Origin: Aalborgiella sp963841045 | GTDB taxonomy: Bacteria > Pseudomonadota > Gammaproteobacteria > Burkholderiales > Burkholderiaceae_C | Direction: 5' to 3' | DNA: 56,198 nt | Assembly: GCA_963841045.1 (NCBI GenBank) | Contig: CAWJBD010000008.1 | Span: 1 to 56,198, forward strand | In this document: piece by piece, positions 1 to 8,383 of the stretch | Layout: each line of letters starts with the position of its first letter | Position numbering within the stretch: the stretch's first letter is position 1 | Notes under the pieces: generated by a model | Told to the model about the DNA's origin: nothing | Seen by the model: the letters and a program-made list of their open reading frames with translations, nothing else | The model's database searches: none | Made by a program: the position numbers and the translations under genes

Positions 1-586
1 ATGACTATTTGCCTCATAGCGCCACACCTTCATTTTGATTTTGGCAGCGTTGCCAGGCTGTTCTTGTTGAATACGGCTTCGTCCATGATGCGCTGCTTGC
101 CGCCCATGTAAAACAGCACGCAGATGAGGGGTCGATTTGGTGCACATGGTCTGGGTGCAGGCTGCGCAGGCGGGCGGTATCACGCGGCGCCGCCAACGCG
201 GCGTCGGTGAGGCCGACGTTCGCGCAAGACGCTGTTGACGCGACCACTGCTTAGGAATACATCCATGCCATTGGCGTAGGCCACATTCATCGCCACGTTG
301 GTGGGCATGATGCCTTTGCCATTACCGCGCATGGATTTGCGCTTGGCAGCGGCTAGGAAAGTGATGGCGTTATTTTCTATGGCGGTTTTGCCATGGTTGG
401 CGCGTGGCTTTCTGTCAGTGTCAAATCCGCACTGGGTTTTGAGCCAGCCGTACACGGTGGTCGTGCTGTAGGCTTCATGGCGGCAAAGTCTGCCACCAAC
501 TTTGCCTTAGCTCCATGCCCTGCGGTTGCACTTGGCTTTGAGGTCAAATAGTGCTGTATGAGGCTGGGGCTTAGTTTGCTGCGCAT
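1..586 (-). pseudogene. Mu-type DDE transposase (MuA-like), N-terminal part, frame-broken
   Basis: The start at 586 gives MRSKLSPSLIQHYL, like the N-terminal DNA-binding part of Mu-type transposases. It is followed by a helix-turn-helix stretch ending in TVYGWLK and by HPDHVHQIDPS, which fits the entry to the integrase (DDE) core with its first Asp. Reading this continuous protein requires frame changes near 475-545, 195-215, 140-150 and 30-40, and the gene runs off the left edge. The phage transposase would carry out insertion and replicative transposition. Four breaks in 580 bases suggest either a decayed gene or clustered base-call errors. The family call is made from motif resemblance and is fairly secure; the functional state is not. 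Confidence 0.65.
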
Positions 587-633
587 GTTAGGTCGTCCAT
601 GTGGAGTTACTGATTGCTGGTTGTGCTGGCCGC

Positions 634-1512
634 TTAGGCTGCGGCGGCTTCGTCGGCCAACAAAGTGATCGTTTGTTCAGAGCGTTTCCCACTTTTATAA
701 GCATTTTTTCGGGCTCTATCCAAGGCGTCTTTTATACATTGCGCGAGTGCAATTTGTGCCGCATTCATGCCTTCGCGCTCTACTTCATCGCCCTCAACCT
801 CAAGGGTAGTGCTTATACAGACATCGATTTCAGCGTAGCTGGCTTTTAGCTGGCGTTTGGCAGCATCGACTTGCTCCATGATCGCGCTAAAGATGTGCAC
901 ACCATCGGTGAACGCCACAGCTCGCCCTTTGCGCTTGAGTTCGTTCAGCTTTTTGTCTTTGGCAGCCAGCAGCTTGTCAGTAGCTTCGCCATTGGCCTTG
1001 AGTTCACGCACTGCTTTGCGCAATTCACTGGCTGGCATGCGGTCGATGTCGTCAATTTCTACCAACTCATCCAATACATCATCGTCTTGCGTGACCAACT
1101 CAAGGAATGCGCTTGCACTTTTAACTTGGGTGCTCAAAAGTGCCAGGTTGGCAGATTTGGATGTTTTTAGCGATGCCTGCATGAAACGTGCCGCTGATCG
1201 GTATGAGAAGCCAAGTAATTCAGCACGCTTGGTAAATTCGCCATGCCCAACCTGTTGCTTGAGTAACAGCAGGCGTTTGCCAAGTTCTAAACAAGCCTCA
1301 ACGGTGCGACGTTGGTAGAAGCGGATGCCATCTTCAAGGCTGCCAATGCTCAAGTCACCGTCGTAACCGAGTTGGGTAGCCAAGGCGCTGGTTTCAGCGC
1401 TTGCTTGCATATTGATAGCAACCAAGGCATTGGCGCTGTTGCTCAGGGCTGCGTCATGTGCGGCTGTGGTGGGGTCAATGAGTTCTGCGGGTTGGTTGGA
1501 TTTGCGTGCCAT
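634..1512 (-). CDS. DUF3102-type phage protein
   Basis: A 292-residue soluble protein with no signal peptide or membrane segment. Residues about 65-135 contain a helical region with RRTVEACLELGKRLLLLKQQ and a later SYRSAARFMQ, the pattern of the DUF3102 family found in phage and plasmid early regions. After that come acidic stretches and a long charged helical part (about 160-220) that could form a coiled coil. It sits between a small HTH gene and the transposase in the early operon of the prophage. Its biochemical role is unknown; a DNA-associated or replication-accessory role is only inferred from position. Confidence 0.7.
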   Translation of the reverse strand: MARKSNQPAELIDPTTAAHDAALSNSANALVAINMQASAETSALATQLGYDGDLSIGSLEDGIRFYQRRTVEACLELGKRLLLLKQQVGHGEFTKRAELLGFSYRSAARFMQASLKTSKSANLALLSTQVKSASAFLELVTQDDDVLDELVEIDDIDRMPASELRKAVRELKANGEATDKLLAAKDKKLNELKRKGRAVAFTDGVHIFSAIMEQVDAAKRQLKASYAEIDVCISTTLEVEGDEVEREGMNAAQIALAQCIKDALDRARKNAYKSGKRSEQTITLLADEAAAA

Positions 1513-1536
1513 GATGTCTTTCTGTGGTGTTGAAAA

Positions 1537-1844
1537 TTACTTGCTGGTGAATCTGGTTTTGAGGTCGCCAAGCTGTTGTTCGGCGCGTTCAAAGGTTTGC
1601 AGAGTGGCTAGGCAACGGCGGCCTAGACGCGGCGTGATGCGATAGCGGCCTGTGCCAATGACTTCTTCAGCCATGCCGGCTCTGCCAAATTGGCCAGGTC
1701 TCGCGTGATGGCGCTGGCATTGACTGCGATGGTCTTGGCAATTTCACCTGGAGCGAGGCCTGTGATTTCGTGACCGAAGAGTAAGTCCAGCACCTTGAGT
1801 ACGCGCTGCTGGCTGTCGCTGGAGTATTTGTTGGGGCTTGTCAT
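1537..1844 (-). CDS. Small winged-helix (IclR-like HTH) phage regulator, frame-split
   Basis: The first frame starts at 1844 with MTSPNKYSSDSQQRVLKVLD and reads through an IclR/MarR-like helix-turn-helix, with GLAPGEIAKTIAVNASAITRDL as the recognition part. That frame stops near 1623. One frame change near 1665-1675 restores GMAEEVIGTGRYRITPRLG, the wing, and a C-terminal helix that ends in TRFTSK at 1537. The restored product is about 102 residues and ends 24 bases before the DUF3102 gene start, which fits an early phage operon. The HTH is directly visible. The repaired C-terminus is an inference, but it looks like a normal wing. Confidence 0.6.
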
Positions 1845-1866
1845 GGTGTTGTTTTTGTGGCGTGGG

Positions 1867-2106
1867 TTAAATTACTTTTTTGATGCCGATGTAGTCAGAT
1901 GGCTGGCAGCGCTTGGTGCCGCCTTTCCATGAAATGGTGATTGCGCCGTCGTGCCATTGCGTGAGCTGCTGAATTTCGCGCCAACCATCGTTGGTGGCAA
2001 TGAAGTCGCACAGTGTCAACTGGCAAGCAGGTCGAGCTACTTGCTCTGACATCGCTACACATGCGCTGGGTGCGATGGGTGTTTGTGGTGTGAGGGTGGT
2101 GTTCAT
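1867..2106 (-). CDS. Small hypothetical phage protein
   Basis: A 79-residue open frame in the early prophage operon, starting MNTTLTPQTPIAPS. It has no signal peptide and contains a Trp-rich C-terminal half (residues about 42-62 include four Trp) ending in a conserved-looking CQPSDYIGIKKVI. I do not recognise a family. Its place between the gp16-like gene and the HTH gene, on the same strand and with similar spacing, is the main support for its being a real gene. Confidence 0.5.
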   Translation of the reverse strand: MNTTLTPQTPIAPSACVAMSEQVARPACQLTLCDFIATNDGWREIQQLTQWHDGAITISWKGGTKRCQPSDYIGIKKVI

Positions 2107-2162
2107 GGTTAATACTTTCGTTCGGGTGTGGTGGTGTGGTGGGTGGGTGGGGTGTCAATGAA

Positions 2163-2372
2163 TCAAGCAGCTTGCTTGTGTGATGGTTTCAAGCCCAGGG
2201 CAACCATTGCGCGGTGTGCTTCGCCCCTGCGGCCTTGTGCACGCCCTCGTAAAACCATCATGGTGCTGTCGTAGCTGAGGTCTTTTTGCTTGCACCAATC
2301 AAGAATGGTCTCGCCTTTGGCGATGCGTTCAGCGCGGAACGCTGCGATTCTTTTGAGCTGTTCTGGGGTCAT
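2163..2372 (-). CDS. BcepMu gp16-family phage DNA-binding protein
   Basis: A 69-residue protein starting MTPEQLKRIAAFRAERIA. The central part (LDWCKQKDLSYDSTMMVLRG) looks like a helix-turn-helix, and RRGEAHRAMVALGLK matches the characteristic end of the BcepMu gp16 phage-associated family. In such phages the gene is the first of the early operon and lies divergent from the repressor, as here. It is probably a Ner/Cro-like regulator that turns off the repressor promoter; that role is inferred from location and HTH character. Confidence 0.7.
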   Translation of the reverse strand: MTPEQLKRIAAFRAERIAKGETILDWCKQKDLSYDSTMMVLRGRAQGRRGEAHRAMVALGLKPSHKQAA

Positions 2373-2466
2373 AATGTGTCCTTAACTTAGTGGTTAAAAG
2401 TTTGTGATAGTGTGAATTGTATAGCAGATTTCTGCATGTTGCAACTACTTTATAGAGAATATTTGC
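2373..2466. promoter_or_regulatory. Divergent operator/promoter region between phage repressor and early genes
   Basis: This 94-base AT-rich gap separates the repressor and the early operon. It holds two inverted repeats: TTAAC at 2382-2386 with GTTAA at 2393-2397, and GCAGA at 2424-2428 with TCTGC at 2431-2435. Such palindromes between a CI-like gene and a divergent early gene are the expected operator sites. Promoter hexamers cannot be fixed with confidence. Confidence 0.5.
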
Positions 2467-2874
2467 ATGATTTACGAAAATATTAAATCTGAGCGCCAGA
2501 GGTTGGGAATAACTCAACCAGCACTTGCTCAAGTGGCGGGTGTGGCGTTGCGCACAATTTCAGATTGGGAAAAAGGTGTTTCCTCACCGACAGCGGTTCA
2601 AATCGCGGCAATGGCTACGCATGGTGCAGATCCGCTCTACATCATCACGGGCAAGCGCAGTAAATCTGTCGCTGAAATATCACTGCTGCACCCTGATGAA
2701 CGGTCACTGGTTGAAAGCTACCAACGATGTCGCCCTGATGCAAAAAAAACACTGCTGCAAACGGCTGCACTGTTGGCGGCAGGTGCTGCGCCAGAGGCAA
2801 AAATAAACATGAAGGCCGGAAAGAAGTCGATGCAAGCGGGCACGATCAATGTGAAAGGTAGTGTGCAGTTTTGA
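2467..2874 (+). CDS. XRE-family phage repressor (CI-like)
   Basis: A 135-residue protein. Residues about 5-60 form an XRE helix-turn-helix (RQRLGITQPALAQVAG, then RTISDWEKGVSSP), followed by a hydrophobic TDP-like strand and a helical segment. No LexA-type Ser/Lys peptidase domain follows, so this is a short repressor that may not be cleaved in the SOS response. It is transcribed toward the phage end and divergent from the early operon, as repressors of Mu-like phages are. The C-terminus ends in a Gly/Val-rich AGTINVKGSVQF stretch. Its stop overlaps the next start. Confidence 0.8.
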   Translation: MIYENIKSERQRLGITQPALAQVAGVALRTISDWEKGVSSPTAVQIAAMATHGADPLYIITGKRSKSVAEISLLHPDERSLVESYQRCRPDAKKTLLQTAALLAAGAAPEAKINMKAGKKSMQAGTINVKGSVQF

Positions 2875-3188
2875 CCGCGTTTAAAAAAATAATACTGTCA
2901 CAAAAACACCCATCAGCAAAGTTGCACGCTGGCGATCATGCTGTGCAAATCGGGCATGTGAATGGGGATGTGTATCTGGTCAGCAAGACTGAACGCCCAC
3001 GGCAATGTGATGTGGTGGAAGCCATAAAGCTGCACATGTCGCTGCCCGATAAGGAGAGAAAATCAGTGGTGAAGTGGATGCAAAAAGAATTTGACACAGG
3101 TCTGATCAAAGACCTGGACAGAGCGAAGTTGGGCTTGGCGCTGCGCTACATTCGGGTGGTGCACAGGCGGGTGAATTCAAACAATTAA
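2871..3188 (+). CDS. Hypothetical phage lysogeny-region protein
   Basis: A TTG start overlaps the repressor stop by four bases (TTGA), so translation is probably coupled. The 105-residue product has QIGHVNGDVYLVS near residue 30, which echoes the INVKGSVQF end of the repressor, and a basic helical C-terminal half. No signal peptide is visible. I do not recognise a family. The coupling suggests that it acts with the repressor, for example in oligomerisation or antirepression, but this is inference. Confidence 0.55.
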   Translation: MTAFKKIILSQKHPSAKLHAGDHAVQIGHVNGDVYLVSKTERPRQCDVVEAIKLHMSLPDKERKSVVKWMQKEFDTGLIKDLDRAKLGLALRYIRVVHRRVNSNN

Positions 3189-3199
3189 GGAGGTGTTTT

Positions 3200-3520
3200 A
3201 TGCGTCAATTTAAAGCTCTGAGAGCTGCATTTTTTATCATTGTTGCCTTTTGTTTTTATGTCAATGCGCAGGCTCAATCAGCTGCTGTATTAGAACCATT
3301 CGGTAAGATGTGCCTTGATTTTTTGAAGGACAGATTGAAAGACCCTGAGTCTGCTTATGTAAGAGATATCAGCAAAGATGGCACGGTGTATGCCATGACC
3401 TTGTATGCAAAGAATAGCTATGGCGGGATTGTGCCAAGGCAAATTGCATGTGAGATTAAAAATAATCGAATTGATGCCGGCTGGACTGAAATTCATTTGA
3501 AACGACTTGGCTGGCAGTGA
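3200..3520 (+). CDS. Small exported phage cargo protein
   Basis: A 106-residue protein with an N-terminal signal peptide: basic MRQFKALR, a hydrophobic stretch, and a likely cleavage after AQA near residue 25. An AGGAGG-like ribosome site lies at 3187-3193. The mature part holds two Cys and the motif KDPESAYVRD, which resembles small periplasmic proteins found near phage and host regulators. As a gene between a repressor and a phage end that is not needed for lysis or structure, it is a likely lysogenic-conversion (moron) gene. Its function is unknown. Confidence 0.6.
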   Translation: MRQFKALRAAFFIIVAFCFYVNAQAQSAAVLEPFGKMCLDFLKDRLKDPESAYVRDISKDGTVYAMTLYAKNSYGGIVPRQIACEIKNNRIDAGWTEIHLKRLGWQ

Positions 3521-4023
3521 TGATTAAAGTTTGTCAAAAATGTGGGCACCAAAATAACCTATCAACCGGTGCTGAGCTTGAGGTATGCCCATCGTGCAAG
3601 GCTATTTATGCGCGTGTCGATGCTGCTGTGGCAGAAGGTAAGCTGGTGCCGTTTGACAAGCGGGTGCAAGCTGCTGCTGAGCCTGTTGCGCCAGCTACCC
3701 CAACTGCGCCAACGCCATTGAAGCGTGTGAAACGTGCGCAGCAGCCGTATATCAAGACGCTGCGCAGCAACAGCAACTATCCAAATTTCAGAATCATTGT
3801 GGGTATTTTTGCTTGGATTGGGTATGCCTTGGCCGCCTTGCTTTTTATTACGGCATTCTTTGGTTCGGGAATGATGGTTTTTCAAGTTGTTAGTTTTGTG
3901 ATGGCCGTTATCATCGCCATCATCAGCAAGGTAGGGAAAGAAGCCGCACTGATGATTGCCGATTTGAGCGATGCTGCCGTTGTCATCGCAGAAAATACAT
4001 CAAAACCCGATGCAGACCGTTAA
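3520..4023 (+). CDS. Zinc-ribbon membrane protein in phage end region
   Basis: The ATG at 3520 overlaps the upstream TGA (TGATG), so the pair is translationally coupled; a GTG one codon earlier is the alternative start. The product has an N-terminal zinc ribbon (CQKCGHQN, then CPSCKAIYAR), a Pro/Ala/Thr-rich linker around residues 55-75, and two hydrophobic segments around residues 95-145. This is a membrane protein with a cytoplasmic zinc ribbon. Near the end of a transposable prophage it may be a superinfection-exclusion or other cargo protein, but no family could be named. Confidence 0.6.
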   Translation: MIKVCQKCGHQNNLSTGAELEVCPSCKAIYARVDAAVAEGKLVPFDKRVQAAAEPVAPATPTAPTPLKRVKRAQQPYIKTLRSNSNYPNFRIIVGIFAWIGYALAALLFITAFFGSGMMVFQVVSFVMAVIIAIISKVGKEAALMIADLSDAAVVIAENTSKPDADR

Positions 4024-4074
4024 AATTTAGCAGCGCCGTTTTTTTCACACACTGCAAGCCGCTTTCAATGGTCA

Positions 4075-4150
4075 GTCCGTTAAATCCCAATGAGTCCCAC
4101 AATATCCCGATTTATCGTGAGTATTGATGGGGATTTATCGTGTGTCCGTT
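4075..4150. repeat. Putative transposase-binding end repeats of the prophage
   Basis: The sequence GATTTATCGTG occurs at 4109-4119 and again at 4132-4142, exactly 23 bases apart. GTCCGTT occurs at 4075-4081 and 4144-4150. Mu-type phages carry several transposase-binding repeats of about 22 bases at each end, and the position immediately inside the point where the host gene breaks fits that. The repeats are directly visible; their binding role is inferred. Confidence 0.5.
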
Positions 4151-4516
4151 CACCATGGCTTGGTCCAGCTCTTCGGTCAGGCAGTGCAACTGCGCCAGCG
4201 CCACTGCTGTTTGCACCACTTGGTCCGGGAAAAGCCGCTCTAGCGCACCGGCGATGCGGGCGAATTGGGCATCGCGTTCGGAATAGTCTTTTTCGCTGTA
4301 CAGCTCGTTTAAAAAAAACAGAGTGGCGGGTTTGTACTGTTTAGTTTGCAACAGGTCGGCATAGCTGCCCATGAAACGGCGCGACTGAAAGGCTTTGACC
4401 TCGCTGACCGCTTGCGCCAACGCAGTCGATGCAGTCGCTTTGTCACGCAGTGCTTCCACCTTCGCCACGCAGGCGCGAATGATGTCTTTGGCGTGAGTTG
4501 TTGTTTTAGCGTTCAT
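4112..4516 (-). pseudogene. Host hypothetical gene truncated by prophage insertion
   Basis: The start at 4516 opens a protein with the pattern FFLNELYSEKDYSERDAQFA (residues about 67-86) and LERLFPDQVVQTAVALAQLH, which I recognise as a conserved hypothetical family of Burkholderiales, normally above 200 residues. Similarity ends after EELDQAMV at residue 122, and the last 12 codons before the stop read into the repeat-bearing phage end. The 134-residue product is therefore a truncated host protein. Family length is recalled, not checked. The rest of the gene should lie beyond the left edge, after the far end of the prophage. Confidence 0.6.
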
Positions 4517-4623
4517 GCAAGCACTTTGTTTAAGCTAAACGCTAGTGTAGCGCCTGCCAGCCGTAGCCTACCAGCATGGGCTACGTCAACCCTTGGCAAC
4601 ATCAACCGTTATGATTGCACTTT

Positions 4624-5835
4624 ATGGACACATCCCTACTTTCTGCCCCCGCTTTCCAAGCCGCCCTGCTCGCTGCCGCGGGCGCCATTGCCTATTGGCT
4701 CAAAGACATTCCCGCTTTGCTGGTGTCTTGGGGCAAACGCTTTTTCATCTCCAGCATGACAGTCGATTCACGTGACAAATTTTTGTTTGGCGCGCTGGTC
4801 GAATACATGGACGAGCACCCTGCCCTGCGCCGTGTGAACCAGTTCACGGCACGCACCGTCTTGTCCAACAGCATCAACCAAAATTTAGAAGAAGATTTGC
4901 GCAACGGCAACCCGCCCAAAGCGTCTTTGTCACCCAGTGAAGGCTTGCACATCGTCAAAGTCAATGGCAAATGGTTGTGGCTATTGCGCGAAGTACAAGT
5001 GGGCACCAGTATTTTTGAAAAAGTCACGCTCTCGCATTGGGGGCGATCGCCCAAATTTTTAGAAAACTTTTTGCAAGTCGCCATCGACAGCCGTGTGGCG
5101 CGTGAATCCGACGCCCTGTCGGTTTACATCCCCAACCCTTTTCATGGTGGCGATTGGACACGCGCACGTTTGGGCAGCCGCCGCCCGCTGTCTTCTGTCA
5201 TTCTCAAAGCTGGGCAAAGCGAACATTTGCTGGGCGATTTAAGCAGCTTTTTCAAATCACGTGAGCGCTATGCCGAGCTGGGCATTCCATGGCGGCGCGG
5301 CTATTTGTTGTATGGGCCACCGGGAACAGGCAAAACGTCGTTGGTGCAGGCGCTGGCTTCAGAACTTCGTTTGAATGTTTGCATGCTGAGTTTGGCTTCA
5401 CCCGTGGTGTCCGACGACAAAGTCCACACGCTCCTAGCAGGCGTGCCACCGCGTTCGCTTTTGTTGATTGAAGACGTGGATGCTTTCTTTCGCCAGCGCG
5501 ATGCGGCATCTGCCAAAGTGGCGATTTCGTTCTCTGGTTTTTTGAATGCGCTGGACGGTGTCGCCACACAAGAAGGCACCGTCCTCTTCATGACCACGAA
5601 TCACCCAGAACTCTTAGACCCCGCCCTGATTCGCGCTGGCCGCATTGACGAAAAGGTGGAACTCGGCCTGTGCACACCCGATCAACTGCAACGCCTGTAC
5701 CTCAAATTCAACCCCAACCCAGAAGCCGCCCAAGCCTTCGCCACGCAACACGCCGACAAAGGCCTGTCAGCCGCGCAAGCACAGGACATGTTGCTGCGGG
5801 AATTTGGTGCGGACAGCAAAGCTGAACCGCAATAA
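4624..5835 (+). CDS. BCS1-like AAA ATPase
   Basis: A 403-residue protein. The start is the ATG at 4624; a TTG three codons upstream is also open. The N-terminus has one hydrophobic segment (residues about 8-35) and a BCS1-like domain, then an AAA module with Walker A GPPGTGKT at about 231-238, Walker B LLLIEDVD at about 280-287, and a sensor/arginine region NHPELLDPALIRAGRID. In mitochondria Bcs1 moves folded Rieske protein across a membrane. Bacterial members of this architecture are less well understood. The product is probably membrane-anchored with a cytoplasmic ATPase. It stands alone, divergent from the truncated gene. Confidence 0.8.
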   Translation: MDTSLLSAPAFQAALLAAAGAIAYWLKDIPALLVSWGKRFFISSMTVDSRDKFLFGALVEYMDEHPALRRVNQFTARTVLSNSINQNLEEDLRNGNPPKASLSPSEGLHIVKVNGKWLWLLREVQVGTSIFEKVTLSHWGRSPKFLENFLQVAIDSRVARESDALSVYIPNPFHGGDWTRARLGSRRPLSSVILKAGQSEHLLGDLSSFFKSRERYAELGIPWRRGYLLYGPPGTGKTSLVQALASELRLNVCMLSLASPVVSDDKVHTLLAGVPPRSLLLIEDVDAFFRQRDAASAKVAISFSGFLNALDGVATQEGTVLFMTTNHPELLDPALIRAGRIDEKVELGLCTPDQLQRLYLKFNPNPEAAQAFATQHADKGLSAAQAQDMLLREFGADSKAEPQ

Positions 5836-5851
5836 ATAATTAAATAACGAA

Positions 5852-5902
5852 TGCTATATATTTAATAGCAAACTAGGCAATCAATACGCCGCCTAGAGGC
5901 CA
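5852..5902 (-). repeat. Repeat family copy R1 (intergenic)
   Basis: Minus-strand copy of the window-wide repeat: a TGCTAT...ATAGCA palindromic part, then GGCAATCAATACGCCG. It fills most of the gap between the convergent AAA and U32 genes, where it could also act as a transcript-end hairpin. Confidence 0.8.
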
Positions 5903-5922
5903 ATTTGATGCTTAAATATTCC

Positions 5923-7338
5923 CTAAGCACTGACTGCCAGCGAACGCGCAGGCGCTTCGGCCAGATAGCGCGCTACAAACGCGCCTACCGTGTTTTCTGG
6001 CAAGGGTATCCACACCGTGTGGCCACTGCCGGGGGCGACGTCGATGGCGAGGCCGGCTTTGTTTTCCATGCGATCCAGCGGCACGTCGATGTTGCCTTGG
6101 GGGTTGATGATTTCCAAGGTGTCACCCACGGCAAAGCGGTTTTTCACCGCGACTTCGGCCAGGCCACGTGCTTTGTCGTAGGACAGCACATCGCCCACAT
6201 AAATGCTGCGGCCTGATTCGGAATAACCGCGCAGGTAGTTTTGGGTTTCTTGTGGCGTGTGGCGCTGGAAAAAACCGGATGTGTAGCCACGGTTCGCCAA
6301 GCCTTCGAGTTGACCGAGCAAAGCGGGATTCAATTCACGCCCTGCCACCGCATCGTCAATCGCTTGACGGTAACTTTGCACCGTGCGCGACACGTAGTAT
6401 GGGCTTTTGGTACGGCCTTCGATTTTCAGTGAATCGACACCAATTTCAACCAAGCGGCGCACGTGCTCGATGGCACGCAGGTCTTTGGAATTCATCACGT
6501 AGGTGCCGTGCTCGTCTTCTTCGACTGGCATGTAGCTGCCTTGGCGATTCGCCTCTTCCATCATGAACACTTTGCCCAACACGCCTTCGGCTTGCACCAT
6601 TTGCTCCAGCGGTGCACCTTGTTGGCCGGCGTTGTTGCAGCAAGCGCCATTGCTGCTGGCCATTTTTTTCAAATCTTGCGGCGCGAACACATCGCCCGAT
6701 GCATCCACAATGCCCTCTTGCGTTTTGTAGTCCCAACGGCAAGAGTTGGTGCAAGTACCTTGATTCGCGTCGCGGTGGTTGAAATAGCCTGACAGCAAAC
6801 AACGCCCTGAATAGGCGATGCACAGCGCACCGTGCACAAACACTTCCAATTCGGTATCGGGGCAATCTTGGCGAATTTGTTCCACTTGGTCGAGTGACAA
6901 TTCGCGCGACAAAATCACGCGGCTGATGCCAACCGATTTCCAAAACTTCACCGCCGCCGCATTCACGGTATTGGCTTGTACCGAGAGGTGAATTTCCATC
7001 TCAGGCCAGGTTTCGCGCACCATCATGATGAGGCCGGGGTCGGACATGATCATCGCGTCTGGCTTGAGCGCAATCACCGGCGCCATGTTGGTCAGGTAGT
7101 TTTTGGTTTTGTTGCCATGCGGGAAAATGTTGGACACCAAAAAGAATTTGCCGCCCACACTGTGCGCGTGGTCAATGCCTTCTTTCAGCACCTCAATGTC
7201 GCCAAAATCGTTGTTGCGCACGCGCAGCGAATAGCGTGGCTGGCCCGCGTAGACGGCGTTGGCACCAAAAGCAAAAGCGGTTTTCAGCATGGCCAAAGAG
7301 CCAGCGGGGGCGAGGAGTTCAGGAGATTTAAAAGTCAT
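5923..7338 (-). CDS. U32 family peptidase-like tRNA hydroxylation protein (YegQ/TrhP type)
   Basis: A 471-residue protein. I chose the start at 7338 because MTFKSPELLAPAGSL is the usual N-terminus; a start nine codons earlier is also open. The U32 signature EVFVHGALCIAYSGRC, with its two Cys, lies near residues 164-180, followed by more Cys (GTCTNSCRWDY) of the Fe-S-binding region. In Escherichia coli YegQ (TrhP) makes 5-hydroxyuridine at tRNA position 34 together with prephenate. A segment around residues 225-265 (NGACCNNAGQQGAPLEQMVQ) looks like an extra insertion. It follows cdsA after 10 bases on the same strand. Confidence 0.85.
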   Translation of the reverse strand: MTFKSPELLAPAGSLAMLKTAFAFGANAVYAGQPRYSLRVRNNDFGDIEVLKEGIDHAHSVGGKFFLVSNIFPHGNKTKNYLTNMAPVIALKPDAMIMSDPGLIMMVRETWPEMEIHLSVQANTVNAAAVKFWKSVGISRVILSRELSLDQVEQIRQDCPDTELEVFVHGALCIAYSGRCLLSGYFNHRDANQGTCTNSCRWDYKTQEGIVDASGDVFAPQDLKKMASSNGACCNNAGQQGAPLEQMVQAEGVLGKVFMMEEANRQGSYMPVEEDEHGTYVMNSKDLRAIEHVRRLVEIGVDSLKIEGRTKSPYYVSRTVQSYRQAIDDAVAGRELNPALLGQLEGLANRGYTSGFFQRHTPQETQNYLRGYSESGRSIYVGDVLSYDKARGLAEVAVKNRFAVGDTLEIINPQGNIDVPLDRMENKAGLAIDVAPGSGHTVWIPLPENTVGAFVARYLAEAPARSLAVSA

Positions 7339-7348
7339 ACCCCGTATT

Positions 7349-8370
7349 TTAACGGGGCAAGTCAAAATACCACTTTAGCGAATGGAAGAAGATGGGTGCA
7401 GCAAAGCACAGGGCGTCTACACGGTACAGCAGGCCACCTGCACCAGTGATAGCCGCCAAACGCACACTGCCCGCCTCTTCGCGCCAAATGGGGACGCCGC
7501 GGTCGCGCTTCAGCGCCTTCATCACCAAATGACCCAAGGTGCCAGAAGCGCACGCGATCAGTGCCATGGCAAAGGCTTGACCCGGCACAAAGGGTGTGAT
7601 GCCAGCCAACAAAGCGCCAATCACACTGCCCACCGCCACGCCTATGACCCAACTGGTCCAATTGAAGCTTTGGCTGATATTGGGCAAGGACGGTGGCAAG
7701 CGCAGCTTGCGCGATACCAAATGCTGCGTCAAGGTGGCCATTTGCACGGTCAGCACCAAAAAGAAAATCAAAAATGCGCCTTTGTGGGTGTAATGTGGAA
7801 ACTTCAGCAACAAGAGTGCAGGCACATGGCTCATGCCGTACACGCACACCATGATGCCCCATTGCAGCTTGGCATTGCGCTCCAAAAACCCTTGCGGGTC
7901 GTTCGCCAACACGCTGGCCACGGGAATGGCAAGGAACACATAAACTGGAATCAGCACCGAAAACAAATCAAAACGTTCATACGCCACCAGCACGTACTGC
8001 AGCGGCAGTATCACAAAGAAAGCCAATATCAAACTGCGATGGTCGGCGCGGCGCGTGGGCGATATGGAAATGAATTCGCGTAAGCAAAAGAAGGACACCA
8101 GGCCAAACAACACGCTCGCCACACTGGTGCCCGCTATCCAAGCCAACCAAAACACGCCAGTCATCAGCCAGCTGGACTTGAGCACGCCATCGGCATTTTT
8201 CAAATCTGCGCGATGGCGCAAGGCAGAGGCACTGTCACTGTCTTTTCGGTGATCAAGCGCAGCGTCAAGAAAAATAAAATCAAGCTAGCGATCAGTAAAA
8301 AGCCAAACACCGTCACAAACAAAGCGGCGATTTGCTGGTTGGTGCTGAGGTTTTTTAGAAATTGGTACAT
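7349..8370 (-). CDS. cdsA: Phosphatidate cytidylyltransferase, frame-split
   Basis: CdsA makes CDP-diacylglycerol from phosphatidic acid and CTP in the inner membrane. The first frame starts at 8370 (MYQFLKNLSTNQQIAALF) with one membrane span. One frame change near 8240-8250 leads to DSDSASALRHRADLKN and on through about seven more spans. The end carries the CdsA C-terminal pattern LVMKALKRDRGVP...RVDALCFAAPIFF. The merged length of about 340 residues matches the longer CdsA type of Burkholderiales. The usual signature KD is replaced here by KRDRG...R(V)D, as in that subfamily. It follows plsC after 13 bases. As cdsA is normally essential, the frame break is probably a sequence error. Confidence 0.8.
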
Positions 8371-8383
8371 GGCTTATTTGTCG

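Larger units (their letters stand above)
1..4150 (-). mobile_element. End of a BcepMu/Mu-like transposable prophage (partial)
   Basis: The stretch has the left-end layout of a Mu-type transposable phage, inverted relative to the window. It shows a DDE transposase and early genes read leftward, a short divergent operator region, and a repressor with lysogeny genes read toward the phage terminus. A BcepMu gp16-family protein and a DUF3102 protein support the BcepMu type. The terminus lies near 4145-4155, where a host gene loses similarity to its family. The other end and the structural genes are outside the window. The transposase is frame-broken in this sequence, so the element may be defective unless those breaks are sequence errors. 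The exact terminal base is inferred. Confidence 0.75.
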
